Assembly: GCA_964400105.1 (NCBI GenBank)
Contig: CAYNTG010000038.1
Span: 1 to 20,072, forward strand
Source: CAYNTG01 sp964400105
GTDB taxonomy: Bacteria > UBP14 > UBA6098
Length of the DNA: 20,072 nucleotides
Direction of reading: 5' to 3'
Both the position numbers and the translations under genes were made by a program. Positions 1 through 8,300 of this stretch are shown in pieces. Every line of letters starts with the position of its first letter. The first letter of the stretch is position 1. The notes under the pieces were generated by a model. The model was not told where the DNA came from. It ran no database searches and saw nothing but the letters and a program-made list of their open reading frames with translations.

Positions 1-1298
1 ATCTTGTTGCGAAGCGTATTCCTGTGTATTCCGAGGCGTTCGGCGGCGCGGCCGAGATGCCATTCGGTGGCTTCGAGCACCTTATGTATATGCGCCCTCT
101 CGACATCGACGAGAAGATCGGATTTGGTGCCGGTGGCGCGGTCGAGCATCTGAAGATCGTCCGGCGTGATGAACTTTTTCCGCGTGAGAATTACCGCGCG
201 TTCGAGGGTGTTAAAAAGCTCGCGCACGTTGCCCGGCCAATTATGTCGCAGGATAGCGTCGCGCGCCTCTTTCGAAAGCCCCTCGACCCCTTTACCGTGT
301 TTTTTGATAAACTTTTTCAGCGATTCATCTGTTAATTTGAGAAGATCTTCGTGACGCTCGCGAAGCGGCGGGATTTCCACTGTTATCACGGCGAGGCGAA
401 AATATAGGTCCTCACGCATCTCGCCATTTTCGACCAGCGATTTTATGTCCCGGTTCGTAGCGGCGATCACCCTCACAGTCGGGGCAAGCTGCGCCGTTCC
501 GCCGAGGCGATAGAATGTTCCTTCTTGTAAAAACCTGAGCAGCTTAGGTTGTGTTTGTAAAGGAATTTCCGCGAATTCATCGAGGAAGAGCGTTCCACTG
601 TCGGCGAGTTCGATTTTGCCCCGGCGACGCTTATTCGCGCCGGTGTATGCCCCCGGTTCCGCTCCGAAAAGCTCGCTTTCGAGAAGGTTATCGGGCAGCG
701 CCGCGCAGTTAATGGGGATAAAAGCGCCATTACAGCCGCTCGCGTCGTGGATGGCCCGCGCGATAAGCTCCTTCCCGACGCCGGATTCGCCGCAAATAAG
801 CACCGGCGCGTCGGTCGGTGCGATGCGTGAGACCACGGATAGAACCTCCCGCATCTGCTTCGATTCCGCTACGATCTCGCCACCGAATCCCTCTTCGAGT
901 TGCTCATGAAGCAGTCGATTTTCGGTTTCTAACCTTCTTTTCTCGAGCTGCTTCGCCATCACCAGCTCGAGTTCTTCGAGATCGACAGGCTTTGTGAGGT
1001 AATCCTCCGCGCCGGCCTTCATCCCGGCGATAGCGGTCTCGACACCGCCATAAGCCGTTACCAAAACCACCGGCAACACCGGATCGATCTCCAAAATATT
1101 TTTTGTAAGTTCGATCCCGCTCATCCCCGGAAGCTTAACATCCAATAAAGCGAGATCGAATCCCTTTTTCTTGAAAGCCTCCAGTGCCGTTTCAGCATCC
1201 GGGAAAGCTCCAACATCGTATCCCTTTTTTATAAGAAATCCGGCCAGAAGATTTCGTCCGCCGGCCTCGTCATCCACGAGAAGAACGCTCGGTCTCAT
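1..1298 (-). CDS. Sigma54-dependent NtrC-family response regulator (3' end beyond window)
   Basis: The frame is open from an ATG at 1298 to the left edge, giving 432 visible residues. Residues 1-120 are a receiver domain with acidic pocket D9/D10, phospho-acceptor D53 in LLDVKLPG, T81 and K103. Residues 140-375 are an AAA+ sigma54-activator domain with Walker A GESGVGKE (170-177), GAYTGA (216-221, the sigma54-contacting loop, with Tyr for the usual Phe) and Walker B TLFLDE (236-241). The visible end is a Fis-type helix-turn-helix (GRAAERLGIHRNTLRNK), so only the last few residues are missing. The start follows a good AGGAG with 6 bases spacing and lies 17 bases after the kinase stop, so the two form an operon and very probably a cognate pair. 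Expected role: once phosphorylated, it hydrolyses ATP to open sigma54-RNA polymerase promoters. The targets are unknown, and no -24/-12 sigma54 promoter was recognised here. Confidence 0.96.
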   Translation of the reverse strand, partial: MRPSVLLVDDEAGGRNLLAGFLIKKGYDVGAFPDAETALEAFKKKGFDLALLDVKLPGMSGIELTKNILEIDPVLPVVLVTAYGGVETAIAGMKAGAEDYLTKPVDLEELELVMAKQLEKRRLETENRLLHEQLEEGFGGEIVAESKQMREVLSVVSRIAPTDAPVLICGESGVGKELIARAIHDASGCNGAFIPINCAALPDNLLESELFGAEPGAYTGANKRRRGKIELADSGTLFLDEFAEIPLQTQPKLLRFLQEGTFYRLGGTAQLAPTVRVIAATNRDIKSLVENGEMREDLYFRLAVITVEIPPLRERHEDLLKLTDESLKKFIKKHGKGVEGLSKEARDAILRHNWPGNVRELFNTLERAVILTRKKFITPDDLQMLDRATGTKSDLLVDVERAHIHKVLEATEWHLGRAAERLGIHRNTLRNK

Positions 1299-1315
1299 GT
1301 TACACTCCTACTATT

Positions 1316-3271
1316 TTATTTCGAATTCTCTGGTAAGAAAAAAACGAAGGTCGTGCCATTCGCGCCCGTTTCGACCTCGATTCGCCCACCATGATCCCTC
1401 GCCACGCGGAAAGCCACGAAAAGGCCGATTCCGGTTCCCCCCTCTTTTCCGACACTCACGAACGGCTTGCCAAGTTTTTCCATCACCTTCTGCGGCACGG
1501 GCGGGCCGCTGTCCCATATTGCGATTCGTATGAATTCGTTGTCCCTGCTCGCCGTCAGGACGATTTTCCCGCCCGACGGCGTCGCCTCGACCGCGTTTTT
1601 TATTATATTAAGCAGCGCCTTTTTGAGCTGCTCTTCGTCGAAATGCGCGACTCCGACCTCGTCGATCTTTGCACTAAAATCGATTTCCGAACCGCTTGCG
1701 CGAAGCCTCGCCGCATCCACGATCTCGTCGAGGACCGGACGTAGCAGTCGTTGCTCTATATTCGGGGCCATCGGCGCGGAAAGACCGATAAACTCGCGGA
1801 TCACCCGGTCGAGCCGGGCGATCTCGACCCTCAAATCTCCCAATAAACCGTCATATTCATCGTTATCGGTTGTCGGTTCAAATTCCGCCCGGAGTCTCTG
1901 CGCCGCAATTCCGATTGCGTTGAGCGGATTTCGTATTTCGTGCGCGACTCCGGCGGCGAGTTCTCCCAATGCTCGAAGATGCTCGGCACCGGCTGCCTCC
2001 CGCTTGAGTTCGATGATATTCGTAACATCATCGGCAACGGCAAATGCGCCGCCGTCGGGCAATCGCCCGTTCGACACATCGAATGTGCGCACTCCGTCGG
2101 CCCCTTCTATCTCCGTGCGGAAATTCCTTCCGGAACCGGCATTTATCAATTCCAAAAGCCGGAACGGATCACCCGCAAAAAAGTCCGAATATTTTTTGCC
2201 TCGAATATCGCTCGTCGAAAGCCCAAAAAGCTTCAACGCGAGTGGATTAAGCATCGTAATGCAGCCGGAGGAATCGATCGCGATGCAGGCCGCGTTCATC
2301 TCCGAAAGGATCGCGCCCGACAAACCCTTCTGCTCGGCAAGTCGCCGCGCCGTGAGGCTCAACGCTACGCCGCCAATCGCTACAAGAAGAACGAGAAACA
2401 GGATTATCCCGATCTGGATCGAGTATCCGTTTAGAAGGCGGTCGTATTCCGTCGTCGAGAAACCGATCCGCAGCACGCCGCGATACCGACCCATTGTTGG
2501 GAAACCGATAGCCAACTCGAACACGCGCTCGCCGGAAAAGTCTATATATCGATGGTTCGGCTCGCCCTTCTCAAGGACCTCGGCGAGAAAAGTATCTGCG
2601 GAAAGGCTGCTCATCCTTCCGACCGATTTGGTGGCGAATATAAATCCCGATTCGTCCTGCAACGCAAGGTATCGCACTCCGGGATTCTCGCCGAGGCGAC
2701 CGATCATCCGGCCGAGTGTCAACTCCTCCCGCTCGCGGACTGTCGGTTCCGGTGCGAAAAGGATCAGGACGCCGTTATCGATCCGCAAAGCGAGTCCCTT
2801 CGGACCATCCTCCAGCGGAAGATCCCTATCGATTCCAAACAACTCGCTTTCGGAAATCCCCTCGTAGATAGAAAGCAGATTATTCTTTAAATTATTGATC
2901 CACGGATACATATCCGGTGTCGGCGGCGAAGATCGATAGACGATATTGCCCTCGAAATCGGTGAGTATTACGAGTGGAAGCCCGCCGGATTGGGCGATCT
3001 CCTCGATCTCGATTGGCGTGATTGAATCGGAGACTGATTCGGCTGTATATATAAGCCGGCTTTCGCGCTCAAATTCGCGCATCACCTGAAAACCATAAAC
3101 CGTTCGGCACGCCTCGATCAAGACCGAGGCTGCATCGAGAGTGCTCTGGAACATCGTTTCCGAAAATGCCTTGCGCGTCGCGCGAAGGGCATACCACTCC
3201 GCCGCGACAATTGCGATCAGGATCACGAATGCCGCCAAAAGGAGACGAACTATTCGTTTTCGACCTTTCAC
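1316..3271 (-). CDS. Membrane-bound PAS sensor histidine kinase
   Basis: This 651-residue protein starts at GTG 3271. The domains in order are: TM1 about 8-25; an extracytoplasmic sensor region about 30-283 that reads like one or two Cache/PAS-like folds (VILTDFEGNIVYRS near 101-114, YLALQDESGFIFATK near 201-215); TM2 about 285-306; a cytoplasmic PAS about 318-420; HisKA with phospho-acceptor H444 in AAGVAHEIRNPLNA; and HATPase with N box N559, G1 box DSGPP (587-591, where the last Gly of the usual DxGxG is Pro) and G2 box GGTGIGL (611-617). It is NtrB/AtoS-like in its catalytic core. It lies 3 bases after the stop of the outer-membrane protein gene and 17 bases before the sigma54 activator. 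The Shine-Dalgarno is weak (AGGG just before GTG), so translation is probably coupled to the upstream gene. The ligand is unknown. Confidence 0.95.
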   Translation of the reverse strand: MKGRKRIVRLLLAAFVILIAIVAAEWYALRATRKAFSETMFQSTLDAASVLIEACRTVYGFQVMREFERESRLIYTAESVSDSITPIEIEEIAQSGGLPLVILTDFEGNIVYRSSPPTPDMYPWINNLKNNLLSIYEGISESELFGIDRDLPLEDGPKGLALRIDNGVLILFAPEPTVREREELTLGRMIGRLGENPGVRYLALQDESGFIFATKSVGRMSSLSADTFLAEVLEKGEPNHRYIDFSGERVFELAIGFPTMGRYRGVLRIGFSTTEYDRLLNGYSIQIGIILFLVLLVAIGGVALSLTARRLAEQKGLSGAILSEMNAACIAIDSSGCITMLNPLALKLFGLSTSDIRGKKYSDFFAGDPFRLLELINAGSGRNFRTEIEGADGVRTFDVSNGRLPDGGAFAVADDVTNIIELKREAAGAEHLRALGELAAGVAHEIRNPLNAIGIAAQRLRAEFEPTTDNDEYDGLLGDLRVEIARLDRVIREFIGLSAPMAPNIEQRLLRPVLDEIVDAARLRASGSEIDFSAKIDEVGVAHFDEEQLKKALLNIIKNAVEATPSGGKIVLTASRDNEFIRIAIWDSGPPVPQKVMEKLGKPFVSVGKEGGTGIGLFVAFRVARDHGGRIEVETGANGTTFVFFLPENSK

Positions 3272-3274
3272 GCC

Positions 3275-4423
3275 CTATATGCTCGGCTCGAACGAAAGAT
3301 ATGCGCTCCATGTCTTGCCATTGGGCCAATATCCGACATCCCAGCGCAGGACGGTATAATCGGTGAATACCCAATGCAACCCAGCCCCTATCGTCATCTG
3401 CTGGGAATCGTCGCGCACATAGGTTCCGAAGACCTTTCCATATTCCATGAATGGAACGATCTCCAAAATCGGCCGCGGGTTTTCATAACCCGGAATAAGC
3501 CAGTGCAGCAATATCCACGGCGTGATGCTCTCCTCCCAAAGCTGCAATCGAAGCTCGCCGGACATGATATAATAGCTCGTTCCCATGAGATGTCGCGTAT
3601 CGACGCCACGAAGGAAATCGTCCACTCCGGCCTTAAACGCCACCAGATGCGGCACCTCCGTGACATGGTGTCCCCCACCGATTCGCAGTGCAAGAATCAT
3701 TGGAAATGGCACCTCATCCATCTGCAGTTTCCCGAAAAACCGCTGATCCAGTTCTATATAACCCGATCCGGACGGTGGCCACTTTCTATCCGGGTCGGTT
3801 AGTTGCATAGGGTCGATATAATCGAAGTCCGGCTTATCCGAGCCGGGAAATATGAGACCGCCTAATTTTATTCCAAAATAATATGCCGTTTGGGGATTCT
3901 CCGGATCGTCGCGGCTGTCTATCGAAAATTCCAGACCGATATCTACCGCATCGGCGAAAAGGGTTTCCTCGATCGTGTCTTGATCTTCCGATAAAATATT
4001 GGCGCTATACGGCGACTCGTAATCGCCATGTCTTAAACCTGCGAAAAGGCTGAACTTGTTCGCCTTTCCGGCATTGAAATGCTGCCTCAAATATGCCGAA
4101 TATTCGGTAACGATATATCCGCCGATAGTTTCATCATCGCCGGAACGCTTTCGCCAGTCGTCCTCCAGAGAATCGCGAGAATACTCGATCCTTAGATCCG
4201 TTTGCTCGCCGATAAATCTAGTTCTAAGCTCGGTGTCCAACCAATAATCGCCATCGAATGAGTATCGCCCGTCCGCAGTCCAACCGACCTTCGGATACTC
4301 GCCCTGAACATATAAAAATCCGATACCGCCATCTTGAGGAGTCCAATACGCCCCCGGCACGAAAAACCATCCCGCCGATACTACAGTCGCTATCGCAACC
4401 AAAACCAATATTGCTTTTTTCAT
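3275..4423 (-). CDS. Omp85/BamA-like outer-membrane beta-barrel protein without POTRA domains
   Basis: This is a 382-residue protein. The ATG at 4423 (MKKAIL...) was chosen because AGGGAG lies 6 bases upstream; the in-frame ATG at 4429 would abut that site. Residues 1-17 form a signal peptide with cleavage expected after VSA. The rest consists of amphipathic, aromatic-rich strands. Two regions recall the Omp85 surface-antigen barrel: DSRDDPENPQTAYYFGIKLG at 169-188 (like D-R-D-N-P-x-x-P-x-x-G in that family) and FLRGVDTRH at 270-278, matching the conserved LRG of the lumen-facing Omp85 motif. No POTRA repeats precede the barrel, so this is a barrel-only member and not BamA itself. It is the first gene of an operon with the kinase and the sigma54 activator. 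Its function is unknown; the family recognition rests on motifs and may be wrong in detail. Confidence 0.75.
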   Translation of the reverse strand: MKKAILVLVAIATVVSAGWFFVPGAYWTPQDGGIGFLYVQGEYPKVGWTADGRYSFDGDYWLDTELRTRFIGEQTDLRIEYSRDSLEDDWRKRSGDDETIGGYIVTEYSAYLRQHFNAGKANKFSLFAGLRHGDYESPYSANILSEDQDTIEETLFADAVDIGLEFSIDSRDDPENPQTAYYFGIKLGGLIFPGSDKPDFDYIDPMQLTDPDRKWPPSGSGYIELDQRFFGKLQMDEVPFPMILALRIGGGHHVTEVPHLVAFKAGVDDFLRGVDTRHLMGTSYYIMSGELRLQLWEESITPWILLHWLIPGYENPRPILEIVPFMEYGKVFGTYVRDDSQQMTIGAGLHWVFTDYTVLRWDVGYWPNGKTWSAYLSFEPSI

Positions 4424-4455
4424 TCTCATCTCCCTGAATGTTATATGATCATAGA

Positions 4456-4484
4456 AGAATAATCTCACGGCCGCTATCTGTCAA
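4456..4484 (-). promoter_or_regulatory. Sigma70-type promoter of the OMP-kinase-regulator operon
   Basis: On the minus strand a perfect TTGACA (4484-4479) is followed after exactly 17 bases by TATTCT (4461-4456, 4 of 6 to consensus). Transcription would start near 4449, giving a leader of about 26 bases before the ATG at 4423. The position, directly before the first gene of the operon, supports it. Confidence 0.6.
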
Positions 4485-4550
4485 CACGATATAAAGTTTT
4501 CAATCCGTATGGCTGTTTGTGAACCGCCAGCAGACAATCCACCTTCGCGC

Positions 4551-4605
4551 GTCATTGCGATGAGGCTGAGGCTTTCAGGCCGAGCCGAAGCAATCTCATC
4601 GTCCA
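4551..4605. repeat. REP-like interspersed palindromic element
   Basis: The sequence begins GTCATTGCGATGAG and ends GAAGCAATCTCATCG. CGATGAG (4558-4564) is the exact inverse of CTCATCG (4595-4601), with ATTGC/GCAAT as an alternative register and a GC-rich centre (GGCTGAGGC ... GGCCGAGCC). The outer words (GTCATTGCGA ... GAAGCAATCTC) match from memory a short palindromic repeat seen in many copies in diverse bacterial genomes. Only one copy is in this window, so its repetitive nature is inferred. Confidence 0.5.
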
Positions 4606-4609
4606 AATC

Positions 4610-4653
4610 CTGTCGTTTCGATCCCACAGACAGACAAAACCGAACAACGACAG
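4610..4653. repeat. Inverted repeat beside the REP-like element
   Basis: CTGTCGTT (4610-4617) and AACGACAG (4646-4653) are exact inverses separated by 28 bases. It could be part of the same mobile or palindromic element that lies directly upstream. There is no T-run, so it is not an intrinsic terminator. Confidence 0.4.
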
Positions 4654-4763
4654 AGCTTAATCGAAGCACTATTAATGGAAGCCGCAACCGGCGACTTATT
4701 TTTTGCTTTATCGACGGATGGTTACCATGTCCATTTGCCAGACAACTTAAGGCAAGAAATACC

Positions 4764-4791
4764 TTGACACATTGCCTCTTATGGATATTTT
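4764..4791 (+). promoter_or_regulatory. Promoter of the tRNA cluster
   Basis: A perfect TTGACA (4764-4769) is followed after 16 bases by TATTTT (4786-4791, 4 of 6 to TATAAT). The start would be near 4798, about 48 bases before tRNA-Arg. No other good promoter was seen for the cluster. Confidence 0.5.
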
Positions 4792-4845
4792 TACCGTCTG
4801 TTGAACCAATGGGTTCCGACGTGTTATGGATTTCGAGACCGATTC

Positions 4846-4919
<74 letters not shown>

Positions 4920-4975
4920 TTAATAAGATTAATCCAAACGCGCTTCGGCACAGTTCTTTAAAATCGTGGTTATGA

Positions 4976-5031
4976 GGGGAATTCCGCAGGTTGTTTTGTG
5001 ATCCCACAGTAAAAATTTGCGGTTCTTCCCC
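4976..5031 (+). other. Long stem-loop in the tRNA-Arg/tRNA-His spacer
   Basis: GGGGAA (4976-4981) pairs with TTCCCC (5026-5031) and CCGCA (4984-4988) with TGCGG (5018-5022), separated by a 2x3 internal loop. The apical part contains a further small TGTG/CACA hairpin. No T-run follows, so it is not a standard terminator. It lies in the primary transcript between tRNA-Arg and tRNA-His and could be a processing signal. Confidence 0.4.
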
Positions 5032-5049
5032 CCATGGACCGATTATCGC

Positions 5050-5124
5050 GGTGGGTGTAGCTCAGTTGGTTAGAGCACTGGATTGTGGTTCCAGATGCCG
5101 GGGGTTCGAGTCCCCTCACCCACC
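5050..5124 (+). tRNA. tRNA-His (anticodon GTG)
   Basis: The acceptor GTGGGTG (5051-5057) pairs with CACCCAC (5117-5123). The extra G-1 at 5050 opposite C73 at 5124 is the histidine identity element. The anticodon stem CTGGA/TCCAG encloses loop TTGTGGT with anticodon GTG. The T arm is GGGGG-TTCGAGT-CCCCT with one G-T pair. CCA is not encoded. Confidence 0.96.
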
Positions 5125-5140
5125 CATCTGAAAAAATTAT

Positions 5141-5212
5141 GGCCCCATCGTCTAGGGGTTAGGACACAGGCTTTTCAAGCCTGCGACACGGGTTCGATTC
5201 CCGTTGGGGCTA
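5141..5212 (+). tRNA. tRNA-Glu (anticodon TTC)
   Basis: The acceptor GGCCCCA pairs with TGGGGCT (first pair G-T). The anticodon stem CAGGC/GCCTG encloses loop TTTTCAA with anticodon TTC. The T arm is ACGGG-TTCGATT-CCCGT and the discriminator is A at 5212. CCA is not encoded. It lies 16 bases after tRNA-His and just before an intrinsic terminator, so it is the last gene of the cluster. Confidence 0.96.
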
Positions 5213-5219
5213 TTTTTTT

Positions 5220-5252
5220 AAAGGGAATGCAATGCGTTGTGTTCCCTTTTTT
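5220..5252 (+). terminator. Rho-independent terminator of the tRNA cluster
   Basis: AAAGGGAA (5220-5227) is the exact inverse of TTCCCTTT (5242-5249). The loop holds a small inner CAA/TTG pairing, and the stem runs into a T tract (to 5252). It separates the tRNA transcript from the giant gene that starts 60 bases later. Confidence 0.85.
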
Positions 5253-5253
5253 A

Positions 5254-5303
5254 TTGAGGAAATTATTTATTCTATACAATTATTACGGGATCATCTGTAT
5301 AAT
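5254..5303 (+). promoter_or_regulatory. Candidate promoter region of the giant repeat-protein gene
   Basis: Two possible -10 boxes are seen. TATAAT at 5298-5303 is perfect but has no good -35, and it would place the start at about 5310, essentially on the ATG. TACAAT at 5275-5280 (5 of 6) has TTGAGG at 5254-5259 as -35, with a short 15-base spacer. In either case no Shine-Dalgarno lies before the ATG at 5312. Confidence 0.4.
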
Positions 5304-5311
5304 GTTATGAT

Positions 5312-8300
5312 ATGATTGCTCGATTATACAGATTATTGCTGCTTGTCCCTGTTTTTGCCTTACCGATTTTTGGTTCGCCGCCCGGACCAAACATTACGCT
5401 TCTTACACCATTTAGCGGTTCATGGGCTGGATGCGAATATCAGGAGATCGTCTTCCGGCTCAGCGATCTCGATGGAATCGACGAATCGACCATTCGGATT
5501 CGAGTCGAGGGCGATGAATATATCTGGCCGGATCCAACCCATTTTTCGTGGGATGGCGATTCGTCATTTAGCTTTACACCGGATATCCCTTTCGAGAACG
5601 GGCTGGAGGTGAATGTCGTCTTCCTCGCGCTCGAGGATAGCGACGGAACACCGATAGACGATTCGCTTTCGTGGTTATTCTTTATCGACACCGATAAGCC
5701 ATTCTGTGTTGGGTCTTCGCGGGTGCCATCGCCGGGAACCATAATTCGAGATAACCGCCCCGAAATAAGGATCGAAGTGAGGGATACGACCAGCGGGATT
5801 CCTCTTTCGGGGCTTTGTATGTGCTTCGATTCATACACATATAATTGTCCTCCAGATAGAAATAGCGGATACTGCTGGGAAAGCAGCCCGTATATCGAAT
5901 ACGACGATACGTTTTTCACGATATTGACCGCAGGGTTGGGAATTAGCTTTCGCAATGAGGACTCCGTTACCGTTCGTTTGAGAAAGGCGGTCGATCGCGT
6001 GCCTCAAGGGGAAGCTGTTTGCGGGCCGAACTGGATCGATACGCTCGATCCCAATCTCGAATGGACGTTCGTTATCGATCTCTTAGGGCCGAAATCGACG
6101 CTGCTTTATCCGAACGACGGCGACACGATCGGTTGCGATACGCTCGTCGTTCTGCTCGATGATTTTTCCGGTGTGAATGTCCCATCATGCAAGCTGCGGC
6201 TCGATACGCAACTTCAATCCGTGGGAACAAGCTCCTATGTGAACGGATATGGCGATACGGTCTATTATAGCGGCACCGGCACTGCGGAGATATATCCGGA
6301 GGGGCCGATCACCGTCTATGTCAACAGCGTCCGCGATGTGGTCGATAACCAGAGCACGTATATCGGCGGCGACCATACGGAGTGGCATCTGGTTGTGGAC
6401 AAATCACCGCCGTTCGGGATCGATCCGATGCCGCTGGATAGTGGGGTTTCCGGGGAGGCGTCGCCGAACGTGTCCGTCGCCATCGTGGATTCGATCTCCG
6501 GTGTCAACGGCGACAGCATCGTTTTCGAGATCGATGGAGTGGATTATCCTATGGGAGTTGCCGGTGTGGCATGGGATGGATTGAGGGCGTCTTTTAACAC
6601 TGGAACAGCAGGGCTTTCATGGGAGGATCGGGACACGGTCGATGTTTGTATTCGGACAATCGATATGGTGCGGGCCGATCGGTGCGGGCCAAACCGGATG
6701 AACGTGCCGTTCTGCTGGAGCTTTATTGTCGATCAGGGCGGGCCGATCGTCGAGATCGTCGATCCGCCGGACGAATCGTGGACGGCTTGTGAATTTCAGG
6801 AAATATATTTCTTTTTGATGGATCCATCTGGTATTGAAACTTCGACGATCGAGTTTTCGGTTGGCGGCACAACATATCACGGCCTCGATCATTGCACATA
6901 TGCCGACGATACGCTGGCATTTACGCCGGATTCGCCATTCTCCGACGGCGATACCGTTTCGGTGCTTTTTTCCCATGCGCTCGATTCGGCCGGAACGGAT
7001 ATCGACGCGCCGGTCGGGTCGGAGTTCTATATCGATCTGACATCGCCGGAGATAACGGCGATCTCGCCGATTCCGGGAAGCATTTTCGGTGCTGGTGTCG
7101 ATCTCGAATGGAATATTAGCGATCTCGGCAGCGGCGTTGCGCCGGAGAGCACCGTTGTATCTGTCGATGGCGTGGATTACATCTGGCCGGGCGGATTTTC
7201 ATGGGACGGTTCGACGATGAGCTTCGATATCGAAGCCTCAACGGGGCCTTTCGAAGACGCCGGGACGCTCGATCTCTGCATTCGCGTCGCGGATCGAGTC
7301 GATGCTTCGCACTGCGGCCCGAACGAGCACGACAGCTGTTTTATTCTCATCTACGACGGATTGGGACCGACAGCGCTTCTCGATTATCCGGAGGATTCGG
7401 TCATTACCGCCTGCGCGGACAGCGAGGTGAGAATCGTTATCCTCGATAATTATGGCGTCGATTTTTCGACCGTTCAACTCCGTATCGACGGCGTGCTTTA
7501 TGGACTTTCCGATTCGGAGATTTCGATTTCCGGCGACACAATTATCTTCACCCCTTCGGCGTCATTCACGCATTTGGATAGTGTCGATGTGGTTCTGATC
7601 GATGCTCTGGATTTTGTCGGGAACGGCCTCATCGGAGCGCCGCTCGAATGGGGCTTTATCGTGGACTCTCAGCCGCCGGTGATATCGAGTTTATGGCCTG
7701 TGCCGGGAGATGTTATCGCCGACGGGTCGCCGACGGTCTCGGTGAACGTCCGCGATTATCCTTCTGAAATCGACGAGGGCTATTTTATCGTCACGGTCGA
7801 TGGCGTTTCTTATTCATGGCCGGACGCGGCGCTCTCGTGGGACGGTGTGTGGCTTAATTTTGATTTTGCCATCGCCGGGCTTGCATTTATTGACGGCGAT
7901 ACCGCCGTTTTCTGCATGAACCGTGTCGCCGACGGCGTTTCGCCCGACTATTGCGGGCCGAATATCGCCGATCTCGATAGTTGCTGGAGCTTTACATTCG
8001 ATCTTACGGGGCCAACTGCAGCGCTTCTCGTGCCGCTCGACCGCGCTTTTTCGGCATGTCCCTATCAAACGGTCGTCTTCGGAATTGACGACGAAAACGG
8101 AGTCGTGGTCGAGTCATGCGCGGTCCGGATCGATGGCACTGTTCACGATTGGCCGGACGCGGCGCTTTCGTGGGCCGGCGATTCGCTGATTTTCACGCCG
8201 CCCGGCCCATTTGCGGATTGCGATACTATCGAACTATCCGTTATCGAAGCTGTCGATTCGGTTGGAAATTCGCTTTCGGGAAGCTATGACTGGTGGTTCG

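Larger units (their letters stand above)
4485..4763. other. Gene-free stretch between divergent promoters
   Basis: No convincing coding region is present. Open frames here have no family resemblance and extend into tRNA genes. The stretch holds only the palindromic repeat element at 4551-4605 and the inverted repeat at 4610-4653. It separates the minus-strand operon promoter from the plus-strand tRNA promoter. Confidence 0.6.

Noticed and set aside
1467..2867. A 466-codon open frame on the plus strand opposite the histidine kinase
   Set aside because: It is an antisense shadow caused by codon bias. Its product is Ser/Arg/Pro-rich with no recognisable domain, while the minus strand encodes a full kinase with all motifs.
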